From assembly GCA_959347315.1 (NCBI GenBank), contig OY365816.1, positions 28,561,207-28,625,206 of the forward strand: a stretch of 64,000 nt of DNA, written 5' to 3'. Positions 45,445 through 59,265 of the stretch are shown piece after piece. Source of the DNA: Bimastos eiseni (lineage: Eukaryota > Annelida > Clitellata > Crassiclitellata > Lumbricidae). The position numbers and the translations under genes were made by a program. The notes under the pieces are model-generated. The model was not told the DNA's origin and searched no databases. It worked only from the letters and a program-made list of their open reading frames with translations. Positions within the stretch are counted from its first letter, which is position 1, and each line of letters begins with the position of its first letter.

Positions 45445-46352
45445 CCTGGGGTGGGGAGAACTTCTGCATTCCTAGTATAGCATTAAGGGCCTGCGATATA
45501 CTTGCATATATGTATACATCTCAGTCATAAACGAGTGAATGAATTTAACGAATGTATGTATAATAACAATAAGAACGATATTTTCCTTCGTGTATATATA
45601 TATATATATTTCAGAGATCAAGGCCGGTGCATGTGCACTCCTTGGGTCTAAAGTGTCTTCTGCAACCCTGATCCCTGTAGACCTATACATGTATATCCAG
45701 AGTTTGTTTGTCTTGTCTGTGCATTGGATTTCTTTAGTCTTGTTTCTTTATGACCGACCTATCTGCATTCTTCATCCATTCGACCGACCCTCCTCTTGTT
45801 TCCAGGCTGGGGACTGGCTCTGCTGCTGTGAAGTATCAGAAGCGAGGTAGCCGTTAGACATAAGAGTTTTCCTTCACCTATCCCGGCTCCTCTTCCGAGC
45901 AACCCACTGGACGATATCATATTTATGTTCATATATTCACACATCTACAGGTGAGGAGACGTTTGACGTCTACCCAGATACTCACCTGAAGGGCATGGGA
46001 CCCCCTCACGCCATCTACGTCAACATAACTTCCATCGTCTGTCGCGACCTCTGCGTTAAACTGCACAGCGAATCCTGCTGTTCGGTCATATTCGATCGTC
46101 CTTCAAGACGGTGTTTCATCACGGCCTTGGATTTCCAATCTGAGGGAACATCGCTTGAGACGAGGGTTAACACAGTCTACTACAAGAGACGCAAATGCTC
46201 AGGTGGGGCGACGGTTACTACACCACCTCCCTTCCTCGGGTAGCGCCAGACTGAAGCCTCTGTTAAGGAGGAAGGCGATGATTGTCATTTTTCTGATGAC
46301 GGCGTTGATTTTATTGTTATTGTTATTATTGGTCAATGTCAAGATAGGATGA

Positions 46353-46418
<66 letters not shown>

Positions 46419-49400
46419 GATAATGATGATAATGATGATGATGACGACGACGACGACGACGATGATGATAATAATAGTAATAATAACTATAATGACAATA
46501 ATAATGATGATGATAATAATGATGCTAATGATGATAACGATAATAATAATTAGAAGAAATAAATAATAAAATTAATTAAACGGGCAAATTCTGCGCCGTA
46601 ACGCAGCCATGCCGCTACCAGGGCTACCAATAATAATACTAATGATAATAACATGGACAAGACTAATACTGATATAGTCAGGTATACAGAAGGGGTAAGA
46701 TGAGGTAAAACATACTACAGTAATGTAATAACTTTAACTGTGTTGTGAGCCTCCCTTAACAATACGTCACGGGGTTCTTGACCTCCGAATGGAACAAGGT
46801 CATGTTTATTCAATTAACCGAGCATTTGACGTAAGTAGCTCCTGAACAACAACAACAACAGCAACGATCTGACAACAACCAGACAATGGTTGTCTGTCTT
46901 TCAGTGCAACACGAGGCCAGTTGTACTTTCGAGGACGATCTGTGCTCCTTCGTGCAGGACTTCAGTCGTTCGATCAGTTGGAAGAGAAACATCGAGGATG
47001 GGAAGCCAGTGGATGCGCTCTACCTCCCTCCGTTCGACCACACGACGATGACAGGTTGGCGGTAGTAGCAGTGGTAGTTTAGGTTCAACGACACTGTGTG
47101 ATAACAGGGATCATTAATGCCGCCCTCCTTCTTTATCCAAGCTTGGTACTGGCACTGCCGAAGTTCAACGAGTGGCGGAGTAATTAGAGCAGATTTACAA
47201 AGTTCTTTTAGTAGTGTAAGAACGCTAAAGGGTTCTACTTAAAACTAGATCTACTATTATATTAGATACTTAATAAGTTAGATTATGTTAGGGCAACTAG
47301 CTACACGTGAAGAGACAGTTCAGATACAAACTATCTTTATTAAACAAGGAACAGATAAAGTATAACATAAATATGGTTGTCTAAATACAGAATGATATAA
47401 ATACTCGCTAGGTGATTATGATGTGAGATGCTAGAGGTTGAACGTGAAGCTAAGTCATTAATAAATTATATATATTATAATAGACAGATCTGACGTACTA
47501 AGTTACCTGATAATTTCGGAAGTCAGACTGCAAAGTTCCTAACAGTGCTGTAGCTTATAAGAGACTTTCCTCAGCCAAAGAGGAAACTGGCCTATCCTAG
47601 ATCAGACTACTTTGATTGGCTAGTTACTGACCACTCAAGGATCAACTATTGACCACTCTAGCAATGAGGGCTGACTGCAACTGCTAGAGCCTACACGAGT
47701 GACTGACAGAACCTATACTGTCAGAATTAGTGAATGTTCAGCTAAACCTAATGTATAATAATGATCTATATATATATAAATTGTTCGAGACTATCTATTG
47801 TAATGTAATGTACAGAACTATCACGGTTACAGTAGTCTAGTAATAATTTCTTCAGCTTAACGACATTGCCTTCCTCCTTTATCCAGGCTTGGGACTGACA
47901 CTTTTTTTATGGGACACGGCATGGTACTGTAGCAATACGCGTTGCTTTATAGAGATCATTCGGTCACAGGGTATTGTGGAACCTCTTCAAGTAAGAGACA
48001 TCTTAGCGATGAAGATATAGAATCCCACTAAACAGGCCCCCGCCGAGAGGGAGCAGGGAAGGCCAATTCCTAGGAACCCGGCGACTTTTAGGGGTCAGTG
48101 GAGCCGGGCCCACAATTAACTTATGAAAAAGTTTACGGGGATGCGCTATAGTCGAACTCTGTAACTCTGCTGTGTACGCCCGTGGTTTAGAGGCGCCATA
48201 TCAATTCCAGGTTGAGATACCGTTATCTGTCCAGGTAGAGTTACCGTGTTATTTCCAGGTCGAGGCAGGTACCTGATCGCGGCCACGAAGTTCCACCAGC
48301 CGAACACGGAGGCCCATCTCACTTCCCCCTTTATCCTCTCCGGTCACGACACCTGCATCCACTTCTACTACCAACTCCATGGGGGTCTCCTCAGCATCCG
48401 CATCAAGCGACAGACGAACCAACTGGAGACGGTCTGGACACGCAGTCGCAGCAGCCAAGGGGAAGGGCAGTGGGAGAAAGCGTACGAACGACTCACCCCT
48501 GGTTATTACAGGGTCGTCATCGAAGCCAAGGCCGGACTGGGAACGGATGGCATCAACGCAGCCATCGATGACCTCAGTATTGGACCGTGCCTTGCGGAAG
48601 ACGGTCAGTGTGTGATTACGTAAACATAAGCCGTAAACATGACGTATGTAAGTATACATGCATAGCTACATTCATACATAGATACATTCATGCAAAACTA
48701 CAATCCTCCTTAACAGCTAATCCGCCTCTGCTGACCTTCTTGAAACCGGACTGTGACCTCCCACGGACTATCCGTTGGACAACCCCTCTGATTTGATGCA
48801 GCGCTCGTGAATGAGCTGGTGCCCTGCAGTGGCGCTTTCTGTGGTCGGATATGAAATTAATAAAACGACATACGAGTGCTCGGCAGGACAACATCACACG
48901 TATAATCGCCGAAAGTTCATTAAATTTATGCGACTCCAGTCAAAAATCTTCATTAATTTTGGACACATCTTATTTGTATTGCAAATTCTATTTAATGTTA
49001 GCGTTAACGAAAACAAATGTTTTATGCTGCAAAAAGTCCCGGATGTAACCACAAGCATTATCTAGGTCAATGACCCAGTTTCGTCGGCTTAATATTTCTT
49101 TCATATTAGTCCCAGATACAAACTACTCTTCGCTATCAGATTTCGTTTTCTCATATATCTACCTCGTTTTCTATAGCGCATTTTCTCACTGCATGTAGCG
49201 CTGACCTGTAAGGAGACTGCCTCTGGAAGCGGCTACTCCGGACATCTTGCGCTGAGCTGGAGCGGAGGGACGTGCTATCCGTGGAGTGACATGGATTCGA
49301 TCGTTGCCAATCGCCTCTGGAAGTCCTATAACTTGACGGTGGAGGATGATGCTCTGGCCAGATTGAACAACTTCTGTCGAAATCCAGACGACGATCAGCG

Positions 49401-52400
49401 AGGTCCTTGGTGCTTCACGGATAAGGACACGGAGAAGATGGAGTACTGCAACATCTCCCTATGTGGTACGAGGAAGGGAATGGAGGAGGAATGGAGTGGG
49501 TGAGCGATGAATGCTGGGGTTGATTGGTCTGATGGTAATGAGTGATGGATTGGGCGAATGGATGGAAGAGGGCGAATTTGGGAATTGATGAATATTGGAA
49601 TTGGTGAATATGGGAATAAGTTAATTCGGGAATAAGACAGATTGCGAAGCGGGAGTAAGTGAATAAGTGAATTAGCGAATGCGCGAAAAGTGAATAAAAG
49701 TCAATAGGGTCATTTGCGAATTCGAGAACAGGCATATATAGGAACGAATGAATTAACGAATTTACTAAAATATTTAAATCTTACAAATTAACGGATGAAT
49801 ATCATGAACCCGTAATAATTAGCATAAAATTCTGATGTTAATAAGTATGTAAAGATGCGATAGACGGAGAATGTTGTCCACTGTTGTCTGTAGGTTGTCT
49901 GTTGTCTGTAGGTTGTCGTGACGTTGAGTTCCGTTGTGACAACGGGCGTTGCATCTCTCACGACCTGACGTGCAACCAAAAGGACGACTGTCTCGACAAC
50001 AGTGATGAGATGGAAGCATGCAGTATGATCATCATCACCACCCGCGGCTGACGACAATGACGGCGATGATGATGATGATGACTGGACGATAACGACTGCG
50101 ACGAGACGATGATGACGACGATGGATTGACGATGATGTTACGTTACGATGATAATGACTGCAACAACGAGGATGAGGAGGATGGTGATGATGATGAGGAG
50201 GAGGTCGTACAAGAGGAGGAGGAGGAGGAGGAGGATAAAGATAATGATGCTGATAGTGATGATGATGATGACGATGATGATATTATGATGGTGATGATAC
50301 TTGCAGATCTGACGTTGAGCTTGACATGTGACTTCGGAGGAGGATCGAGATGTGGATATGAAACGGAAGAGGATTCAAAGCTCAGGTGGACCCTACGAAA
50401 CAACGGTACGAGACCAATTATCCAATCATACCAATGTCTGTCTATGTGTCCGTCTGTCTATCTGTCTGTCTGCCTGCCTAGCTGCCAGTCTCTCTGTCTA
50501 GCCGCCTGCTTATCTAACTGTCCGTGTCTGCATGCCTATCTGTCTGCCTAGCTGCCTGTATGTCTGTCCGTCTGTCTATACTGATCGAAAGTTTGTCTAA
50601 TATGTAATAAAATCCATAACGAATTTAATCTGATAATTTTTCTCTGATCATTATTTTGATAAAAAAACATATTAAGCTGACTTTCATCCAGTGACATTTA
50701 TTTCTATTTTAAGTATTAATTCTTAAAAACCAGATCTTCGAAGTTTCCTGGCGGTCGAGACAAGCGGAGGTCGAGCGGGTGACATCGCCAGCCTTCGTTA
50801 CCCCTTCGTCCACCTCTCCAATCCAGCCTGCCTCCACATCGAATACCTCATCGAGGGTGATGTTCTACTGGATGTCCTCCTCAAGGTCAACCCCCACTCG
50901 GAGGCGAAGGAGCGTCTCTGTACCCTGGAAACGACTGACGGATGGGAAACCAGTGACGTCGATCTACCAGCTGGACTCTACCAGCTTCACCTGGATGCCA
51001 TCTTCATGTCGCTTGAGGGAGCTAGGGTCTACATCGACCAGATTCAACTGCTCGATGAAAATTGCACTCGATTTGAAGTCTATGGTATGCTATCTATGAA
51101 ATTAGCATCATAAATAAACAATTAGTAAAATTCATCATCAGTTTTAAAACGCGTCTAATTTCGATGAATATTACAATTTTTAAATTCGCAAACTGTGAAT
51201 TGTCTGACTATAATGATTGTCATCATCACTCAGATGAGGGCATTGTCACGGCTGACTTCCATAATCTTCTTCTTTCCATCTATATTCTTTTCCTCATTCT
51301 CCTCCTCCTCTTTCCCTCCTTCTCCCCTCCTCCATCCTTCTCTTCCTCACTCTACTCATTCTCCTCCTTATTTTCCTCCTTCTTCTTTTTCTCCTCCTCC
51401 TCCTCCTCCTCCTTATCGTCCTTCTCCTCCTCTTCTTCCCTTCTTTGTCTCCCCTTCCCTTCCCATACTCCTCAACCCCTACTCCTCTTCTATTTCATGT
51501 CCATAACTGTCGTCTTGCATCTTCAGAGCCTCTCTTGACGGACGCTATACGCCACTCCTACGCCTTCCTCTTTAACATCACAGAGAACTCGACGTCCAAC
51601 GCCAGCGCCCTGGCCGACATCGAATCGGGGCTCGACCCCTCAACGCTGCTCAACCTGACGGCAATCTTATACGAACAGGCCCCCGTCTACTCCATCCTAC
51701 ACGAACCCTATGCACACGCGGTCTGTGTGGCCAACGACTCCATCAGTTCCAGCTGCAGGACCTGCCAGAGGGATCTACACCCTGAAGGTGTCCTCCTCCT
51801 TTTCACGACGACTGTCTAGAATTGACGAACATGCCCAACCATTAACATAACCAAGTGTTTGTATTGATCCCAATTTGCAGCTAGGATACAAATGTTGACA
51901 ATTTGCTGGAAGTAATTAGGGACAGAATGATATGAACCCTCAAAGGACAAGAGTCCTGTAAGTAGGGTCGCCCTTCCAGTTGAAGAGTAGTTCGTGCAGC
52001 TGGTATAGATATCTCAGGATGTAGTTAGAACTTAATTAGTTACATTCAAAACTACAGATGCACACATTAGACAACTGGTCAAACAATCTCTCAACTTTAT
52101 TTCAAATAAACAGAGGTTGGGTAGAGAAAGCAATGCATCCGGAATAGCATTCCATGCTTTCTGGCCAGCATGCATCCATGCATCCATGCATCCATGCATC
52201 CATGCATCCATGCATCCATGCATCCATCCATATATCCATCCATCCATCCATCCATCCATCCATCCATCCATCCATATATCCATCCATCCATCCATCTATC
52301 TATCCATCCATCCATCCATAAATACATAATACATATACACATACTTGCATACATGTGAACACACAGAAAGCAATACAACGCAATATCTTGTATTAAAATT

Positions 52401-55400
52401 ATGTTATATTTTAATTGTATCATATTTCAATTCTGCTGTAGTTTCGCTGCACTTTATTAAATTGCATTATACTGCATATCGATGAACATGATTCCTTTTC
52501 ATCCTCTACATGTAAACAGATTGTCTCCCTACGATGACTCTTGTGTCAAACTCTTCGAGCAACATGTCGAGTCGTTGTCCTCACATCACCCACGAACGCC
52601 AGTTCACTCTCGAGGAGTGTAAGACGGAGGCGCTCGCCTGGAGGGCCAACGTCCTCAACTACAGGGACGGACATTGCGCTGTTAAACACTGCAAGAACAA
52701 TAGACTACATCTCACAGACCAACACGGAGGATATGACGTCTACTTCATCAGTGGTGACTCTATCTCTAATACGTACTTCCTCCAATCAGTGGTGGCTCTG
52801 TCTGTTATATATATATATACTTGATTTTCAATCTCTTATAACTTGCTTCACTGAATTGTGTTGCTTTTTCATTTCTTGGTATGTAGTAGATCCAAGGATT
52901 TTGAATTCGCTCCTTAGTTATCTTTCACAATATCCTACTTTCACTTACGTTCCTTAGTTATTATTTTCTTCTATTTTCAATTTTCTTCTTGATCTAACAC
53001 TACGTTGCCTAACTTTCTGTATAATTTGTCGTATACCTTGGACCCATACCTTTCATAACCTAATCTTACCCTAATTTATGACCACGGTTGACCGTCTGTC
53101 GCTGTTTCTGGTTGTGCGTTCGTGCGTAGCTGCGAAGGAGGAGCGAGGGATGTCCTGTCTTTTCATGGATGGTTGCGTCTGTGGCTACCAGTTTGTCTCC
53201 TCCAACGTTCATCTGATATGGGAAAGACGCAACGACGACAAGATGATGGGAACAACCATGTACGACAACTCAGGGAACGACGAAGACAGCGACTACGACG
53301 ACTTCTCTCGCGAAGGTAAATGACTGACGACGGCAAAAAAATTGCACGACGGTAAACGATTCACACGAAATCTATGGACAGAAGAAAATAGAGAAAGATA
53401 GAGAAAAACACGGAGAGAAATGCTGACAGAGAAAAAGAGACAGAGAGAAAACTGACAGACAAAATAGACAAGACAAAAATAGACAAGACAAAAATAGACA
53501 AGACAAAAATAGACAAGACAAAAATAGACAGACAAAAATAGACAGACAAAAATAGACAGACAAAAATAGACAGACAAAAATAGAATGCGAAAACAGACAG
53601 AGGAAAAACTTTCCAAAGAACCAAGAGGAAAATGGACAGGAAAAAACTGACAGAAAACGACAGAAAAATAAACAATTTAGATAACGAGACAAGCTACCGG
53701 TGGCGAACACCCGCATCCGCACCCACAGCCTAACAGATTCGCGTCGTTCGTTACATATGACAACATTAAATAACATTCCAGACCTTACATTACAGAATGG
53801 TACCTCTTTGTGGTCAACAACGCCACGTCGAAACCTTCAAGTCGAGAGTGGACGCGCCTCGTCAGTCCGTTCCAGGTGATTCAGGCGACGAGCTGCCTCC
53901 GCTTTCGGTACTACACCCGCTACATGAACCTCGAGGTCTTTCGCGTCGACGAGGCTGGACGTCACCCGGTCCTTCGAATCGACCACGACGGGCAGCACAA
54001 CGAGTGGCACCCGGCGGCAGCTACCATTCCAGCTGGAAACTACTCGCTCGTCTTCGAGGTCTCGTTTGGGCCTCAGCTGTCTCCCGACAACATCGGAGTT
54101 GACAATGTGAACGTCTCGCAGGGATCTTGCGAGCGGGGTGAGTTAGGGAGAGGGGTTGGATGCGTGTTGGGGTTGTTGGGGAGATAAGAGATGAAAAGGC
54201 TGAATGGGTGCAGGGGTTGCTAGAGAAAAGGGACAGGTTATTGTCAGCGAGAACGTAGTTGATGAGGGCAGGGTTTAAGGCTGAGAGTGTAGAACGAGGA
54301 CAGGGTTCATTGAGGGATGGATCGGTGGGATGAGGTGATTGCGAGAATGTTGTAATTAGGACAGCGCTTAATTAAGAAATGCTTTTAACGAGGGCATGGT
54401 CACGTGGCCAATGAAGGTAATGTCACTGAGGGGAGGGTTGCTAGGGTAAGTTGTAAAGGAACCACCAAGACAGCAAAGTTCTGAGTCTGTCATCATCAAA
54501 TGTTCCGTCACAATGTTCCGTCGGTATGTTCCGTCAGTATGTTCCGTCATTATGTTCCATCAGAATGTTCCGTCGATATCTTCCGTCGGAATGTTCTGCC
54601 ATGATGTTCCATGTTCGTGCCGTCGATGACCCTGCAGTCCTCACCTCCCTTGTCCTAAGCACCCTTCTATGATGTTCTGGTCATTGCCATTGCCATTGTA
54701 GAGTCGAATGGTCTTCTCGATTGTTCTTTCGATGAGGATGATTTCTGTGGTTATCAGGATGTCTCAGCCTCTCCCGTCAAATGGGTCCGAAGCAAAACAG
54801 ACGACATCCTCGGAGAACCAGGTAAGAAAAGCAATCGGACCCTTCTTCCCAGGTTCAGCCAGCGAATGGTGGATGGGTGAGTGACGCATTCCCTCGTACA
54901 TACATACATGTATCAATCACTCAATAAATCAATCAATCGATCTTGTTAATTTGTAGCCACAGCAACAGTTAGTTCAAGGCAAACATCGCCATCCTCACAC
55001 ACAGGGGCGGCGATTCCGGAGGTCGACGGGGACAAGTCCTCCCACCTTTTACAGAGAGGGGACATTCTGTACATGTGTGTACCCCCAAATTTCCTACCTC
55101 TGTCATTGGGTGTCCCCCTACCTGTCAAACGATATCGCCACTTCTGCTCATACATCAATACATCATTTCATACATACGTACATACGTACATACGTGCGTA
55201 CATACATGTACATGCATACATCCGTCCACCCGTGCATACGTACATGCATGCATACATTGATCCATTAATACATGGATATACATACATTCTTTCTATCATA
55301 AACTGCATCTATATCCTATCTGACGGTTTCTCTCTCCCGTCTTTAATCCGTTTCCTCCGCCAGGTGGCTACTACCTCCGAACGAGCGCCGTTCTGGACGG

Positions 55401-58400
55401 CAAGAGCACGGTCACCCTTCTCTCACCCTACTCCGAATACGAGAACATCTCCTGCGTCCGGTTCTACTTCTTCATGCTGTCGCCACGTACCGTCGACACG
55501 TGGAACACGCTCACCGTTTCCCGCCAGGATGTCGGCCGAACGGACGCAGACGTCATCTGGCGCATGCGCAGTCTGGCCGACGGCATCTGGCACTTTGCCA
55601 TGCAGACGGTCGTCAACGGTCATTTTCGGATCATCTTCGAGCTGAACGGGGACCGCGTCCGCGCCGGCATCGATGAAGTTAAGATAGTCGACGGCGAATG
55701 TGACTCAGATTCCGTCAGTAAGTTAATGATTAATTGTTGACTGGCGTTTGTTTCATTAATTACGGCTAGTGTTTGTAATTAATAATAATAATTGTGAGTC
55801 AGATTGGGATCGTCTTCTGCCGTCAGACGGCCGGTAGATGTCGGTGAAAACTTAATAATGCACTTGTTGTACAAACACCCGTTTTACGCTTTCGATAGAC
55901 CACATAAAACATCAATACTCAAATTTAGTAATCTAAGCTTTTAGTGTCATGCATGGTTCTACGTAGGCTACATTCAACAAGTAACCTTACTTGCACTCTG
56001 ACGATGGTGGTAATGATAATGATTATAACGACGATGATGACGACGAATTTGAAGATAGTAATGATGACGACGACGACGACGACGATAATGATAATTTATG
56101 TTTAATTTCAAACAGACAACCATGCTGTATGCTTACAAGCACAGTATGAACAGGATGATGACAAGTTATTACAGGAGTCGAATTTAACCGTCGGCAGCCA
56201 CGCAGGGCGTCTATTACATTAGACATCTTATTTTTGACAAACGCCGCCGCCTATCGAAAGAATAATTCGTCAACCTTATTGGAATACGGGTCTCAAGCTC
56301 AGTTCCTCAGATCTGTGCCTCAGTGTGTTCAGTGTTCACCATTACTCTACAGTCCCAAGATGATGATTATATTGTCGGTTTTGTTGATAGACTGTAGCAT
56401 GGGTGAGTATAGATGCGAGAGTCACTTCGCCTGCATTCCGATGATCTACGTCTGTGACGAAATGCCCAACTGCGACCTCGCCGAAGATGAAGGATGCTCA
56501 GGTTGTGTATACACCAGCGCCTTACGACGGCAAAATAATTAAACAATAAGTAAAACGAAATCAGTTAAATTAGTAAATAAATTAATTGAGGATGAATTGA
56601 TGAGTTAATAAACAGCGTCGTCGCTCGTCAAGCAGAAACATCTTATTGTTACAGAGGCGCATTCCAGTTCACTCTGCATATAAGTGGTCATTGACTTTAA
56701 AGTAAATACGAATAAACAAAACATCTGAATGAATGAGCTGCTTAATTAAGGATTAGATAAGCTCAATTAATCTGTTATAACATTATTATTATTATTATGG
56801 CCGAAGAGAATAAATTAGACGTCTTCAAGTCAGAGATGAAAGGTGGTGCTGATTATTTCAATATGTTGATGACCAAACAAGTCTTATAGTTTGATTGGAA
56901 CCGGTTTTAAATTTTCAGTTTTCGCCAACGATACGGACTTCTCTGAATACACAAATGGGAACCGACCGATTTCTCCCGACTCCTCTTCCACTCTCATCCA
57001 CAAAAGTCAGGATCCTCTGGGAGAAGAAGATTTTGGTTGGTTCTTATGTTGCTCAGAAGTCTTTGGCTGTCAATACTAATGTTTCATTCGTATTCACGAA
57101 CAATGCGTACGTGTGTGTTTTTCTATGTTCGTACGTTTGTTTGTGTGTTTGTACTCTTCTGTTTCCGTGTGTTTGTTTATGTGTGTCTGTACAAGTGGTT
57201 TCGTGTGTGTGTTTGTTTTTGGTCAGTGGGTGTTTGTTGGCCAGTGGGTGTTTGTTGGCCAGTGGGTGTTTGTTGGTCAGTGGGTGTTTGTTGGTCAGTG
57301 GGTGTTTGTTGGTCAGTGGGTGTTTGTTGGTCAGTGGGTGTTTGTTGGTCAGTGGGTGTTTGTTGATCAGTGGGTGTTTGTTGATCAGTGGGTGTTTGTT
57401 GGTCAGTGGGTGTTTGTTGGTCAGTGGGTGTTTGTTGGTCAGTGGGTGTTTGTCTGAGCGTGCGCGTGATGTTCGATGTGAATTTTTTTCAGTGGCTCTT
57501 GCGTTGAGTTTGTGTCGTGCATAAAATTGTCCTATTACATTACATTACATTATATCGTGTGCCTGTGTGTCTGTGTTGTAGTGAATCAATTGAGTAATCT
57601 GACGGAGATCTATCGCCAGGCGGGACATCAGGGAGAGGATTTCATCTACTCGTAAGTTACACGAAGAGGAAAATAAGGATCAGGACAGACCGGCAGATAG
57701 ATAGACAGAGATACAGACGGACCGAAGGACAGTCATACAGACAGATGGACAATGGCAGAGGCAGGCACAAAGACATATCGACAAGGACTGAAGAAAAGTC
57801 ACCCAAACGATGTTTAGTTAGTCCCATTATCTTAATCAATGAGCCAATCTATTCTTAGCCATACCCGACTTAACTTAACGCGTGACGTACGTCCAGACGG
57901 TAATGCGGATCAAGGTCAGTTCAACCATCATCCATCGGACCTGCTCTGACCTAATATTCGTGACACGTGGTGTGTCCTGCGCAGGTGCAAGTGGGAGGGC
58001 GTTCCGTGTTCTCACGTCAACTTCACGAAACACGTGACCGACTACGGTCTGTGCTACACTTTCAACTCCGACGAACAATCCAAACCCCTCAGCACTTCGA
58101 AAACAGGTCCACTAACGATATAATTATCATCGTCTGCTATGTGAAATGATCAGTTTTTATGATAAAATATGACAATAATTATATCATATATGTTCTGATA
58201 TACAAATCGAATATAACCAATAACACAGTTGACGAGAAATGTCTGCGTTGTCTGTCGTGAAAGCAACATTCCCTGTTACGCTCAAAGGTGGCGCTGCCAA
58301 AGCCGGTCCTGCGCTATGAACCATAATGCATTTGATTTCGGTAGAGTATGGGAAAGACTGGGAAGGGCGTAGAGGGAGGGGCGTAGAGGGAGGGAAGAGA

Positions 58401-59231
58401 AACGAGAGGGAGCTGGAGAGGTAGGGGAATAGGGAGGGGCGCTTCAGTTGATGTTTCCAGTTTTTCTTTAATTCAAATACATGTGGCTTTCTGCCGCCCG
58501 AGCGCCTGCCTAGCGCTAACGGACGTTGTGCGGAAACACCCGCAATTATTGAGGTCTTCGGCACCGGTCAAGACCGTTTCTTGTAATCGTCGAACGCACC
58601 AATGGGCTCGCCTTCCCAGTATTTATCGATCTTAATCAACTGCGGTTCTAATTTTCTGCTAATATAAATGCGTTGTTATCTATTAATAGATTATGTAAAT
58701 AGCTATTGCTTTTAGGTTCTCGATATGGTCTCAGCTTGACCCTGAACATAGAGCAGTATGAGTATATGAGAGGACCACAAAACGACGCAGGAATCAAGGT
58801 CAGGTCGTTTTTCACTTTCAAAATTAGGTCAGATCAATTGGCTGTTGACAAATTTACCAACACGAACTAACAGCATTGTCATCAGTTTTACTGCTACTAC
58901 TACTTCCACTACTTCCCCCACTACCATTACATCCACTTCGACTTCTTCCACTACTACTACCACTACTTCCACTTCACCCACTACGACTACTAATATATTA
59001 CTACTGCTTCTGCAACGTCGCCCAGAGACTCTGGACGTTCATTTCATCTGACAGCTGTTGCCGGGAATCCGTTGGTTGGTTCCACGCTTGTGCGTGGGCC
59101 CACCACTGGCGACTCTTTCAACTAACTGTGCACTGTTTTGCTAACTGATGTATAATATTGGTTAGTACTGGCATTTAACATAATTTAGGCTAGCGTCGAT
59201 AGTGCCTCTCAGTAGATATCTTGAAGACGCG

Positions 59232-59265
<34 letters not shown>

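Noticed and set aside
52032..52423. ORFs of Met-Asp-Gly-Trp or His-Pro-Ser-Ile repeats
   Set aside because: Artefacts of the CATC microsatellite.
46905..56501. A separate secreted MAM/kringle/LDL-A gene nested inside the channel
   Set aside because: No start, signal peptide or stop delimits the modules, and their phases match the channel exons on both sides. Transcript evidence could still overturn this.
57221..57457. Regular repeats resembling a CRISPR array
   Set aside because: Units are contiguous with no unique spacers, and the genome is animal; it is a minisatellite.
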